A DNA stretch of 32,528 bases from an uncultured Bacteroidales bacterium (GTDB taxonomy: Bacteria > Bacteroidota > Bacteroidia > Bacteroidales > Bacteroidaceae), in assembly GCA_902799355.1 (NCBI GenBank), contig CADCAG010000030.1, positions 1 to 32,528 of the forward strand, in the 5' to 3' direction. The position numbers and the translations under genes are program-made. The notes below the pieces were generated by a model. It ran no database searches, was not told the DNA's origin, and saw only the letters and a list, made by a program, of their open reading frames with translations. Shown one piece after another: positions 14,037 through 21,672 of the stretch (position 1 is the first letter of the stretch; each line of letters begins with the position of its first letter).

Positions 14037-15839
14037 ATGAAGAAAAAGGTATCTTTCGCGTTCTTCGCATTGATTTGTGCGCTGGCAGCAGAGGCCAAAA
14101 TAGGTACACAGATTGGTAACGTCATGGCTCGTAAGACGACGTCACTAAACGGACAGTGGAACTATATCGTTGACGTACAGGAGGAGGGCTACTACGACTA
14201 CCGCATGAACGTGACGAGGTGGGGATTCTTCCAGAATGCAAAGCCTCAGCGACCAGAAGACTTGATAGAATACGACTTCGACAAGGCACCGACAATGATG
14301 GTGCCTGGCGACTGGAACACGCAGGACGAGCGGCTGTTCTTCTATGAGGGTACGGTATGGTTTAAGCGCTCGTTCGATTGGCACCAGACGGCAGGGCGCC
14401 GCACACTGCTCTACTTTGGAGCAGTGAACTACGAGGCTCACGTATATGTGAATGGACAGCAGGCAGGACACCATGTCGGTGGTTTCACCCCTTTTAATAT
14501 GGATGTGACGGAACTGCTGAAAGAGGGTAAAAACGTGCTGATAGTGAAGGTGGACAACAAGCGACGTGTCGAGAACGTACCTACACTGATTTTCGACTGG
14601 TGGAACTATGGTGGCATCACACGCGACGTCTGTCTCATCGATGTAGCAGAGACGTATATCGAGAATTACAGTCTCCCCCTTGGCCCCTCCCAAGGAAAGA
14701 AGCAGCAGATTGCTTTCTCAGCAAAGCTGAACAAGCCCGTAGCTGGACAAGAGGTGACGCTTACCATTCCAGAGCTGAAGGTGAAAGGGAAGTTCATGAC
14801 TGACGATAAGGGGCTCATCAATTCTCAATTCCAGATTTCCAAATTGAAATTGACACTGTGGTCGCCCGAGACTCCTAAGCGCTATCGTGTGGAGGTCAGC
14901 ATGAATGGCGAGACGCTGGTGGACTCCATCGGTTTCCGTAGCATCGAGACGCATGGCAAGCAGCTGTTGCTGAATGGGAAACCCATCTTCCTAAAGGGCA
15001 TCAGCATCCACGAAGAGAAGCCCAATGGTGGCGGACGTGCCAACAGTACGAGCGATGCCCACACACTGCTGTCATGGGCAAAGGAGTTGGGCTGTAACTT
15101 CGTACGCCTGGCGCACTATCCACACAACGAGTATATGGTCCGCGAGGCTGAGCGCATGGGTATCATGGTGTGGAGTGAGATACCGTGCTACTGGACTATC
15201 GCATGGAAGAATGCCGCCACCTTCGCCAATGCCAAGCAGCAGGTGACAGACATGATACTACGCGACCACAACCGTGCCAACATCATCATTTGGAGCATTG
15301 CCAACGAGACGCCCCACTCTGCTGAGCGCGACAAGTTCCTGGGCAATCTGGCACAGTACACCCGTAGCATGGACAGCACCCGACTGATTTCGATGGCTAT
15401 GGAGGTGACGTCAGCGTCGAACTATAAGAACCGCCTACACGACAACATGAGTAAGTATGTGGATGTGGTATCCTTCAACCAGTATATCGGCTGGTATCGT
15501 GACGTGAACGATGCGCCCAAGATGGTATGGGAGATTCCCTACGACAAGCCTGTCATCATCAGCGAATTCGGCGGTGGTGCCAAGTACGGACTGCATGGTG
15601 CCAAAAACCAGCGTTGGACAGAGGAATTCCAAGAGAACCTGTACAAAGAGAACGTGGCAATGCTCGACAAGATAGACGGACTGGCAGGTACCACCCCTTG
15701 GATCCTCAAGGACTTCCGCTCACCACGCCGTGTGCTCAACGGCATACAAGACTACTACAACCGCAAAGGTCTCTACTCCGATAAGGGAGAGAAGAAGAAA
15801 GCCTTTTACGTGCTGCAAGAGTGGTACAAGGGGAAATAA
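14037..15839 (+). CDS. Secreted GH2 beta-glucuronidase-like glycoside hydrolase
   Basis: A signal peptide (MKKKVSFAFFALICALAAEA) precedes a GH2 jelly roll (about 25-200), an immunoglobulin-like domain (about 200-300) and a TIM barrel (about 300-600). The acid/base is Glu424 in WSIANETP, and the nucleophile is Glu510 in ISEFGGG. Near the C-terminus N575-R-K577 (YNRKGLY) aligns with the Asn-x-Lys motif that binds the glucuronate carboxylate in E. coli GUS, so beta-glucuronidase is favoured over beta-galactosidase. It would act in the periplasm on glucuronide conjugates or glycan ends. It stands alone, with no SusCD pair or other glycosidase nearby. A GC-rich stretch at 14671-14695 encodes SLPLGPSQGK in a loop. 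Confidence 0.88.
   Translation: MKKKVSFAFFALICALAAEAKIGTQIGNVMARKTTSLNGQWNYIVDVQEEGYYDYRMNVTRWGFFQNAKPQRPEDLIEYDFDKAPTMMVPGDWNTQDERLFFYEGTVWFKRSFDWHQTAGRRTLLYFGAVNYEAHVYVNGQQAGHHVGGFTPFNMDVTELLKEGKNVLIVKVDNKRRVENVPTLIFDWWNYGGITRDVCLIDVAETYIENYSLPLGPSQGKKQQIAFSAKLNKPVAGQEVTLTIPELKVKGKFMTDDKGLINSQFQISKLKLTLWSPETPKRYRVEVSMNGETLVDSIGFRSIETHGKQLLLNGKPIFLKGISIHEEKPNGGGRANSTSDAHTLLSWAKELGCNFVRLAHYPHNEYMVREAERMGIMVWSEIPCYWTIAWKNAATFANAKQQVTDMILRDHNRANIIIWSIANETPHSAERDKFLGNLAQYTRSMDSTRLISMAMEVTSASNYKNRLHDNMSKYVDVVSFNQYIGWYRDVNDAPKMVWEIPYDKPVIISEFGGGAKYGLHGAKNQRWTEEFQENLYKENVAMLDKIDGLAGTTPWILKDFRSPRRVLNGIQDYYNRKGLYSDKGEKKKAFYVLQEWYKGK
14671..14695. repeat. Possible partial GC-rich palindromic element in the GH2 gene
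   Basis: CTCCCCCTTGG, then CCCCTCCCAAGG, contains a CCTTGG/CCAAGG inverted repeat and resembles the left half of the element in the rRNA methyltransferase gene. Protein length in this region is near normal, so it may be a decayed half element or chance. Confidence 0.4.
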
Positions 15840-15921
15840 TTGGTCTTTTTGTCACACGGACTTTGCAAAGCTGACGTTTTTTAAATTTAATAACAAAACT
15901 TTTTTGAATATTGATTTATCT

Positions 15922-15945
15922 TTTATGAATTATTTTGTATCTTTG
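15922..15945 (+). promoter_or_regulatory. Promoter of mdh
   Basis: TATCTTTG (15938-15945) is an exact -7 box, followed by CA. The 14-mer TTTATGAATTATTT (15922-15935) ends 2 nt before it. The same 14-mer at the same spacing precedes the pgpH box (21626-21649). The leader to the mdh ATG is about 30 nt. The rest of 15840-15980 is AT-rich; a weak CTTTGCAAAG hairpin near 15860-15880 followed by six T may end the GH2 transcript. Confidence 0.65.
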
Positions 15946-15980
15946 CAGACAGATAATTTCTAAATAAAACAAATAGTATT

Positions 15981-16967
15981 ATGGCTTTTTTAACTGACGA
16001 GAAATTGGTGATTGTTGGTGCCGGCGGTATGATCGGTTCTAACATGGTACAGAGTGTGTTGATGCTGGGTCTGACTCCCAACATTTGTTTGTATGATATC
16101 TATGAGCCCGGTGTTCATGGTGTTTATGACGAGATGTGTCACTGCGCTTTCCCTGGTGCAAACATTTCTTATACCGTTGACCCCAAAGAGGCTTTCACAG
16201 GTGCTAAGTACATCATCTCTTCAGGTGGTGCTCCCCGTAAGGAAGGTATGACCCGTGAGGACTTGCTGAAGGGCAACTGCCAGATTGCAGCAGACTTCGG
16301 TGAGAATATCAAGAAGTACTGCCCAGACGTTAAGCACGTGGTAGTTATCTTCAACCCCGCTGACGTAACTGCTCTGACCGCTCTGATTCACTCAGGTTTG
16401 AAGCCCAACCAGCTGACCTCTCTGGCAGCTCTCGACTCTACCCGTCTTCAGCAGCAGCTCGCTCAGGAGTTCGGTGTTCGTCAGGACAAGGTTACCAATG
16501 CTTACACCTATGGTGGTCACGGCGAGCAGATGGCTGTATTCGCCAGCAAGGCGCTCATCGATGGCAAGCCCCTCTCTGAGCTTCCTCTCTCAGCTGAGCG
16601 CTGGGCTGAGATCAAGCATATGACTACACAGGGTGGTAGCAACATCATCAAGCTCCGTGGTCGTTCTTCATTCCAGAGCCCTGCTTATCAGGCTGTTAAG
16701 ATGATTGAGGGTGCTATGGGTGGTGAGCCCTTCAAGTGGCCTGCTGGTTGCTATGTCAACGCTTACGGTTTCAAGAACGTGATGATGGCTATGCCTACCG
16801 TTATCGACAAGGACGGTGTTCATTTCACTCAGCCCGAGGGTACTGCTGAGGAGATGGCTGCTCTGCAGGCTTCTTACGAGCACCTGCAGAAGATGCGCGA
16901 CGAGATCATCTCGCTGGGTATCATTCCTGCCGTTGAGGAATGGAGCAAGGACAATGCCAACCTGTAA
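15981..16967 (+). CDS. mdh: Malate dehydrogenase
   Basis: An NAD-dependent dehydrogenase linking oxaloacetate and malate; in Prevotella-like fermenters it serves the reductive branch to succinate. The Rossmann motif is VIVGAGGMIGSNMVQ (about 10-24), with SGGAPRKEGMTREDLL as the substrate-loop segment and the catalytic His in YGGHGEQM. The length of 328 residues fits the Bacteroidetes type. Codon choice is unlike the neighbours: GGT, GCT, CGT and TCT are prominent, as in highly expressed genes. It has its own strong-looking promoter and a good downstream terminator, so it is monocistronic. Confidence 0.93.
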   Translation: MAFLTDEKLVIVGAGGMIGSNMVQSVLMLGLTPNICLYDIYEPGVHGVYDEMCHCAFPGANISYTVDPKEAFTGAKYIISSGGAPRKEGMTREDLLKGNCQIAADFGENIKKYCPDVKHVVVIFNPADVTALTALIHSGLKPNQLTSLAALDSTRLQQQLAQEFGVRQDKVTNAYTYGGHGEQMAVFASKALIDGKPLSELPLSAERWAEIKHMTTQGGSNIIKLRGRSSFQSPAYQAVKMIEGAMGGEPFKWPAGCYVNAYGFKNVMMAMPTVIDKDGVHFTQPEGTAEEMAALQASYEHLQKMRDEIISLGIIPAVEEWSKDNANL

Positions 16968-16990
16968 TCAGGTTTTCGTAATAGAAAATG

Positions 16991-17030
16991 GGGCGTTCGC
17001 TGAATCTTTTTGCGAACGCTCTTTTTTTTG
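16991..17030 (+). terminator. Intrinsic terminator of mdh
   Basis: GCGTTCGC (16993-17000) pairs with GCGAACGC (17012-17019), extended by two further pairs, with an 11-nt loop. It is followed by a run of eight T. It lies 23 nt after the mdh stop. Confidence 0.85.
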
Positions 17031-17040
17031 TCTACCTTTG
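17009..17040 (+). promoter_or_regulatory. Promoter of the small-RNA-like unit
   Basis: TTTG (17009-17012), exactly 20 nt and TACCTTTG (17033-17040), followed by CA. This is a textbook Bacteroidetes promoter. The -33 element lies inside the mdh terminator. Confidence 0.65.
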
Positions 17041-17042
17041 CA

Positions 17043-17138
17043 ACATCAAAACAGAATAGTTTTAGATTCATCATAAAGGTTAGTAGTTTTTTCATAGTAA
17101 TTGGATTGTATGCCCGTCGGGATGACGGGCTTATTTTT
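17043..17138 (+). ncRNA. Candidate small non-coding RNA between mdh and the phosphoesterase
   Basis: Transcription from the promoter at 17009-17040 would start near 17043-17046. It would end about 95 nt later at a GCCCGTC/GACGGGC hairpin (17112-17130) followed by TTATTTTTT. No convincing gene lies between; the only ORF is a 16-codon frame from the ATG at 17110 inside the terminator. The body is AT-rich with short repeats (TAGTTTT, TTAGTAG, CATAGTAA). A separate promoter for the next gene follows, so this is an independent unit rather than a long leader. Family unknown to me. Confidence 0.55.
17112..17138 (+). terminator. Intrinsic terminator of the small-RNA unit
   Basis: A perfect 7-bp stem GCCCGTC (17112-17118) / GACGGGC (17124-17130), loop GGGAT, then TTATTTTTT. 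Confidence 0.8.
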
Positions 17139-17148
17139 TGCCCCATTG

Positions 17149-17180
17149 TTTGGTGAATAGGAAAATAATCCATACCTTTG
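17149..17180 (+). promoter_or_regulatory. Promoter of the metallophosphoesterase gene
   Basis: TTTG (17149-17152), exactly 20 nt and TACCTTTG (17173-17180). The ATG at 17200 follows after 19 nt. Confidence 0.65.
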
Positions 17181-17199
17181 CCGCACCAAGACAAAAATA

Positions 17200-18300
17200 A
17201 TGAAGATGATGTGGATGATATTATTCATGCTACTGCCCCTGCTGGCAATGGCCTACATAGGGTGGCACATCTGGTGCCTGCTGCCCGTCAAGTGGTATTT
17301 CAAGACGATAGTCATCGTACTGATGGTGGCATCGTTCCTATTGCTATTCGCTGGTTTCCGACGTGCTACTGACAGCATGTCCATGCCACTGGCAACGACC
17401 GTCTACATCGTAGGTACGTCGAGCATCTTTATCCTGCTCTATCTCTTCATACTGTTCCTCGTATTGGATTTTGGGCGACTGGTACACCTCGTTCCGCGTA
17501 CCTTATTATATAATAACTGGTGGACAGCTGGCGGCATCAGCGTCTTCATGTTCGCCCTGTTCCTCTATGGTCACCTGCACTATAAGCACAAGGTGCGGCA
17601 GGAGCTGACCATCACGTCCAGCAAGATTACGAAGCCTGTCAAAGCCGTACTGCTGAGTGACCTGCACTTAGGCTATCACAACCAACGCGACGAACTGCAC
17701 CGTTGGGTAGATATCATCAACAGTGAGAAACCCAATATGATACTTATTGCCGGCGACATCATCGATGGTAGCATGCGTCCACTGAAGGAGCAACGAATGT
17801 ATGAAGAATTACGACGCCTGAAGGCACCCGTCTATGCCTGCCTGGGCAACCACGAATACTTCAGCGGCCAGCCTGACGCTCAGCAGTTCTACAAGGACGC
17901 AGGCATTCATCTTCTGATGGATAGTACGGCAGTCATTGACAGCAGTCTAGTCATTATCGGTCGCGACGATGCCATGAACAGAAGGCGTAAGCCACTGGAA
18001 TACCTCGCCAAGACGATTGACAAGTCGATGTTCTCCATTGTGTTAGACCATCAGCCTCATCATCTCGAAAAGGCAGAGAAGGCAGGTATCGATTTCCAGT
18101 TCAGCGGACACACCCATCGTGGACAGGTGTGGCCCATCAGTTGGATTACCGATGCCATCTATGAGTGTTCATGGGGTAGTCACCAACGCGGCAACACCCG
18201 CTACTACGTCAGCAGCGGAATGGGTATCTGGGGCGGCATGTTCCGTATTGGAACTCAGTCGGAATATGTGGTATTAGAGATAAGAGGTAAGAGGGAATAG
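17200..18300 (+). CDS. Membrane-anchored calcineurin-like metallophosphoesterase
   Basis: The N-terminus has about four hydrophobic helices (about 3-25, 30-50, 65-90, 105-125). The phosphoesterase domain (about 145-366) has all metal motifs: LLSDLHLGYH, IAGDIIDG, CLGNHEYF and FSGHTHRGQ. This is the YkuE-like arrangement, in which the enzyme faces the periplasm or membrane; YkuE-type proteins have been linked to UDP-sugar or lipid pyrophosphate hydrolysis, but the substrate cannot be read here. The stop is 1 nt from the stop of the convergent carbonic anhydrase gene. Confidence 0.9.
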   Translation: MKMMWMILFMLLPLLAMAYIGWHIWCLLPVKWYFKTIVIVLMVASFLLLFAGFRRATDSMSMPLATTVYIVGTSSIFILLYLFILFLVLDFGRLVHLVPRTLLYNNWWTAGGISVFMFALFLYGHLHYKHKVRQELTITSSKITKPVKAVLLSDLHLGYHNQRDELHRWVDIINSEKPNMILIAGDIIDGSMRPLKEQRMYEELRRLKAPVYACLGNHEYFSGQPDAQQFYKDAGIHLLMDSTAVIDSSLVIIGRDDAMNRRRKPLEYLAKTIDKSMFSIVLDHQPHHLEKAEKAGIDFQFSGHTHRGQVWPISWITDAIYECSWGSHQRGNTRYYVSSGMGIWGGMFRIGTQSEYVVLEIRGKRE

Positions 18301-18301
18301 G

Positions 18302-18823
18302 TCAGAAACAACAATCGGGGTTTTCTTCCATATAGATTTTGGAGTATGCTACGTAGTGCTCTGCATTGTCTGTCTGGCCAGGACGTGTAGGCTTGATATA
18401 CTTGGCAGGCACGCCACCCCATATCTCGTTGGGACCAATCTTTGTATTCTGCAGCACCAAAGCACCTGCAGCAACGATGGCGCCCTCTCCTACTTCACAG
18501 CCATCCAACAAGGTAGCACCCATGCCTATCAGGGCATGGTCGTGGATGGTACAGGCATGAACGGTAACATTATGACCAATGGTGACATAGTTGCCGATAT
18601 GCGTAGGTCCCGTCTCGTGGGTGACATGGATGCAAGAGCCATCCTGCACATTGGTACAGTTGCCAATAGTAATGGGCGCTACGTCACCACGGACGACAGC
18701 ATTGAACCATACAGAGCATTCGTCGCCCATCGTCACATCACCCACAATCGTTGCGTTCTCACTGAAATAGCAGTCCTTACCCCACTTGGGTGTCAGACCG
18801 CGATAGGATTTTATTAAAGCCAT
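18302..18823 (-). CDS. Gamma-carbonic-anhydrase-like hexapeptide-repeat protein
   Basis: A left-handed beta-helix of hexapeptide repeats (ENATIVGDVTMGDECSVWF, then VVRGDVAPITIGNCTNVQDG) with the metal-binding His residues in CIHVTHE and VTIGHNVTVHACTIHD. The C-terminal helix begins GGVPAKYIKP. Homologues such as YrdA and PaaY bind zinc; whether this one is an active carbonic anhydrase is unknown. It is 6 nt downstream of waaA, at the end of the gltX-waaA operon. The 173-residue length is normal. Confidence 0.9.
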   Translation of the reverse strand: MALIKSYRGLTPKWGKDCYFSENATIVGDVTMGDECSVWFNAVVRGDVAPITIGNCTNVQDGSCIHVTHETGPTHIGNYVTIGHNVTVHACTIHDHALIGMGATLLDGCEVGEGAIVAAGALVLQNTKIGPNEIWGGVPAKYIKPTRPGQTDNAEHYVAYSKIYMEENPDCCF

Positions 18824-18829
18824 GACAAT

Positions 18830-20050
18830 TTACAATTTGACGTCGGCAAGAATTTTCTGTGTAGCACCTGCCAGACTGCCGACGTAGGCACCTGCCTTCT
18901 CACCCAACTCCTTCATCAGTTCAGGATGCTCTTCGAAGCCCTGCATATAGCGACGGAAGTCGTCGGCATTGCTTATCTCCAAGCCACCACCACAGTTTTT
19001 CAGTCCTTGGGCTTCCTGGAAGCGCTGGTTGTTGGGACCAAAGAATGCGGGAACATCCCAGACGGCAGCCTCCAGTGTGTTGTGAATGCCTACTCCAAAG
19101 CCACCACCCACATAGGTTACATCCGCATAGTGGTAGATACTACTGAGCAAGCCGAAGCAATTGATAATCAACACATCAGCACCTTTAACACTTTCTTCTG
19201 TTGCCTCCGTATAGCGTACCACCTTACGACCTTCCAACATTTTCTCAATCTGTTGCAAATGGTCTTCACTGATAACATGTGGAGCGATGACGAGTTTCCA
19301 GTCCCTATGTTCATTAAGCCAAGGAATGAAGATTTCCTCATCGGGTTGCCATGAAGAACCGGCTATGAAGCACTTGCTATTGCCCTTGAACTGCTCAACG
19401 ATGGGGAGCTGCTTGGCAGCCTCCTTGATTTGCAGCACACGGTCGAAGCGGGTATCGCCAACGACAGTGACATTGTCAATGCCTATGGTTGACAGTAACT
19501 CGCGGCTTACCTCATTCTGTACAAAGAAGTGGGTGAAGCACTTCAGCACACGGCTGTACTGCTTACCATACCAACGGAAGAACACCTGTCCTGGACGGAA
19601 GATGCTGCTGACGCTGTAAACGGGAATACCGCGATGACGCAGGATATGCAGGTAGTTATACCAGAACTCGTACTTGATAAAGAACGCCATCACAGGACGG
19701 ATGGTACGCAGGAAACGGCGTGCATTGAGGATGGTGTCGAGTGGCAGGTAGCAGATGATGTCGGCACCCTCGTAGTTCTTGCGGACCTCATAGCCAGAAG
19801 GCGAGAAGAACGTCAGCAGAATCTTATATTCCGGATGCTCACGACGTAGCTGCTCCATCAGCGGGCGTCCCTGCTCAAACTCACCGAGCGAGGCTGCATG
19901 GAACCACACATACTGGGCGTTAGGGTCTATCTTCTCCTTGATGGTGCGAATAGCCTGTCGCTCACCACGCCACATCTTGCGCACCTTCTCGTTGAAAAGG
20001 CTTGCAATGGCTACGCCACACAGGTAGAGAAATATGACGATATTATACAT
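18830..20050 (-). CDS. waaA: WaaA: 3-deoxy-D-manno-octulosonic acid (Kdo) transferase
   Basis: Transfers Kdo from CMP-Kdo to the lipid A precursor at the inner membrane. An N-terminal membrane anchor ([19 protein letters not shown]) is followed by the catalytic Glu region in FHAASLGEFEQGRPL. The donor domain has VGDTRFDRV, IAGSSWQPDEE, GGGFGVGIHNTLEAAVW and FGPNNQRFQEA. The 406-residue length is normal. The ATG overlaps the gltX stop by one base (TGATG), suggesting coupling. Confidence 0.95.
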   Translation of the reverse strand: MYNIVIFLYLCGVAIASLFNEKVRKMWRGERQAIRTIKEKIDPNAQYVWFHAASLGEFEQGRPLMEQLRREHPEYKILLTFFSPSGYEVRKNYEGADIICYLPLDTILNARRFLRTIRPVMAFFIKYEFWYNYLHILRHRGIPVYSVSSIFRPGQVFFRWYGKQYSRVLKCFTHFFVQNEVSRELLSTIGIDNVTVVGDTRFDRVLQIKEAAKQLPIVEQFKGNSKCFIAGSSWQPDEEIFIPWLNEHRDWKLVIAPHVISEDHLQQIEKMLEGRKVVRYTEATEESVKGADVLIINCFGLLSSIYHYADVTYVGGGFGVGIHNTLEAAVWDVPAFFGPNNQRFQEAQGLKNCGGGLEISNADDFRRYMQGFEEHPELMKELGEKAGAYVGSLAGATQKILADVKL

Positions 20051-21567
20051 CAGCCTAATACTTCTATTGCACGCTTCATACGCTTCAGTGTCTCTTCCTT
20101 ACCTAAGAAGGCGGAGATATCAAACATGCCTGGACCCTTGCCTTCGCCGACCAGTGTCAGACGCCAGGCATTCATGATATTGCCCAACTTATACTCCTTC
20201 TGCTCAATCCATGCGTGTACAATCTGCTCCTGGTTCTCCAGTGAGAAGTCGTCGATACCTTCCAGCACCTGCATCAGCTCAGTGAGCTGTGCTGCGCTGT
20301 CTTCCTTCCAACGCTTCTTGGCTGTCTTCTCGTCGTACTCGGCAGGAGCTACGAAGAAGAACGAGCAGAGGGGCCACAACTCATGGACGAACGACACGCG
20401 GTCCTTCATCATGCGGGTCACCTCCAGCACACGCTCGAAGGTCTCGTTAGGACAATGCTCCTTGACGATGGGCTCGAACAAGGCAGCAATCTCCTCGTTA
20501 GACTTCTTGAGGATATACTCATGGTTGAACCAGACAGCCTTCTCAAAGGCGAACTTAGCGCCAGCCTTCGAGCACTTGCTGATGTCGAACAATGGAACGA
20601 GCTCGTCAAGAGAGAATATCTCCTGCTCAGTACCAGGGTTCCAGCCCAGCAGGGCGAGGAAGTTGATGACAGCCTCAGGGAAGTAGCCATCCTCACGATA
20701 GCCACGAGAGGTCTCGCCACTCTTGGGGTCTTTCCACAACAGGGGGAATACGGGGAAGCCCAGACGATCGCCATCACGCTTTGACAGCTTACCCTTGCCA
20801 TCAGGCTTCAGCAGCAGAGGCAGGTGGGCAAACTGAGGCATGGTATCCTCCCAACCAAAGGCACGATACAGCATAACGTGCAGGGGGGCTGAGGGCAACC
20901 ACTCCTCACCACGGATAACATGAGAAATCTCCATCAGGTGGTCGTCGACAATGTTGGCCAAGTGGTAGGTAGGCAGCTCGTCAGCACTCTTGTAGAGCAC
21001 CTTGTCGTCACAGATATCACTCTTGACACGCACCTCACCACGGATAAGGTCGTTAACCAGGATTTCCTGACCAGCCTCCACCTTAAAGCGGACAACGTAT
21101 TGATTGCCGGAAGCAATCAGTTGCTCTACTTCCTCCTTGGGCATCGTCAGTGAGTTGCGCATCTGCTGGCGGGTATGACAGTCGTACTGGAAATTCTGAA
21201 TCTCAGCACGCTTGGCCTCCAACTCCTCAGGAGTATCGAAGGCGATATACGCCTTGTCGGCATCCAACAGCTGCTGAACATATTTCTTATAGATATCGCG
21301 ACGCTCGCTCTGGCGATAGGGGCCTTTGTCACCGCCAAACGATACACCTTCATCAAACTTGATGCCCAGCCACTTGAACGACTCGATGATATACTCCTCT
21401 GCACCAGGTACAAAACGGTTACTGTCAGTGTCCTCAATGCGGAATACCAAGTCGCCACCATGCTGCTTGGCAAACAGATAATTATACAATGCGGTGCGCA
21501 CGCCACCGATATGCAAAGCACCCGTAGGACTGGGTGCAAAACGCACTCTTACTCTTCTATCAGACAT
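20050..21567 (-). CDS. gltX: GltX: glutamyl-tRNA synthetase
   Basis: A class I synthetase charging tRNA(Glu). The HIGH motif is in [20 protein letters not shown], and the KMSKS equivalent is KLSKRDGD near residue 258. The C-terminal anticodon-binding helical domain is present. The ATG at 21565-21567 ([16 protein letters not shown]) is chosen rather than the in-frame TTG 33 nt upstream, which would overlap the -7 box. The length of 505 residues is normal. It is first in the operon with waaA and the carbonic-anhydrase-like gene. Confidence 0.96.
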   Translation of the reverse strand: MSDRRVRVRFAPSPTGALHIGGVRTALYNYLFAKQHGGDLVFRIEDTDSNRFVPGAEEYIIESFKWLGIKFDEGVSFGGDKGPYRQSERRDIYKKYVQQLLDADKAYIAFDTPEELEAKRAEIQNFQYDCHTRQQMRNSLTMPKEEVEQLIASGNQYVVRFKVEAGQEILVNDLIRGEVRVKSDICDDKVLYKSADELPTYHLANIVDDHLMEISHVIRGEEWLPSAPLHVMLYRAFGWEDTMPQFAHLPLLLKPDGKGKLSKRDGDRLGFPVFPLLWKDPKSGETSRGYREDGYFPEAVINFLALLGWNPGTEQEIFSLDELVPLFDISKCSKAGAKFAFEKAVWFNHEYILKKSNEEIAALFEPIVKEHCPNETFERVLEVTRMMKDRVSFVHELWPLCSFFFVAPAEYDEKTAKKRWKEDSAAQLTELMQVLEGIDDFSLENQEQIVHAWIEQKEYKLGNIMNAWRLTLVGEGKGPGMFDISAFLGKEETLKRMKRAIEVLG

Positions 21568-21589
21568 ATATAAACGTGTATTTTGACCG

Positions 21590-21597
21590 CAAAGGTA
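21590..21597 (-). promoter_or_regulatory. -7 box of the gltX operon
   Basis: The minus strand reads TACCTTTG followed by CGG, 22 nt before the gltX ATG. The AT-rich divergent region also holds ATTTATGAATTA twice (21604-21615 and 21625-21636, 21 bp apart). Confidence 0.55.
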
Positions 21598-21625
21598 CAA
21601 AATATTTATGAATTAATAAACATCA

Positions 21626-21649
21626 TTTATGAATTATTTATTATCTTTG
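21626..21649 (+). promoter_or_regulatory. Promoter of pgpH
   Basis: The 14-mer TTTATGAATTATTT (21626-21639), two bases, then TATCTTTG (21642-21649) and CA. Apart from the two spacer bases it is identical to the mdh promoter. The ATG at 21673 follows after 23 nt. Confidence 0.65.
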
Positions 21650-21672
21650 CACTGTAATTGCAAATATAAGGT

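Noticed and set aside
16874-17194. 106-codon minus-strand frame across the small-RNA region
   Set aside because: It runs antisense through two terminators, the ncRNA unit and the mdh end; no plausible protein.
20740-20895. G-rich stretches in gltX as further palindromic elements
   Set aside because: They lack inverted arms and encode normal conserved GltX residues.
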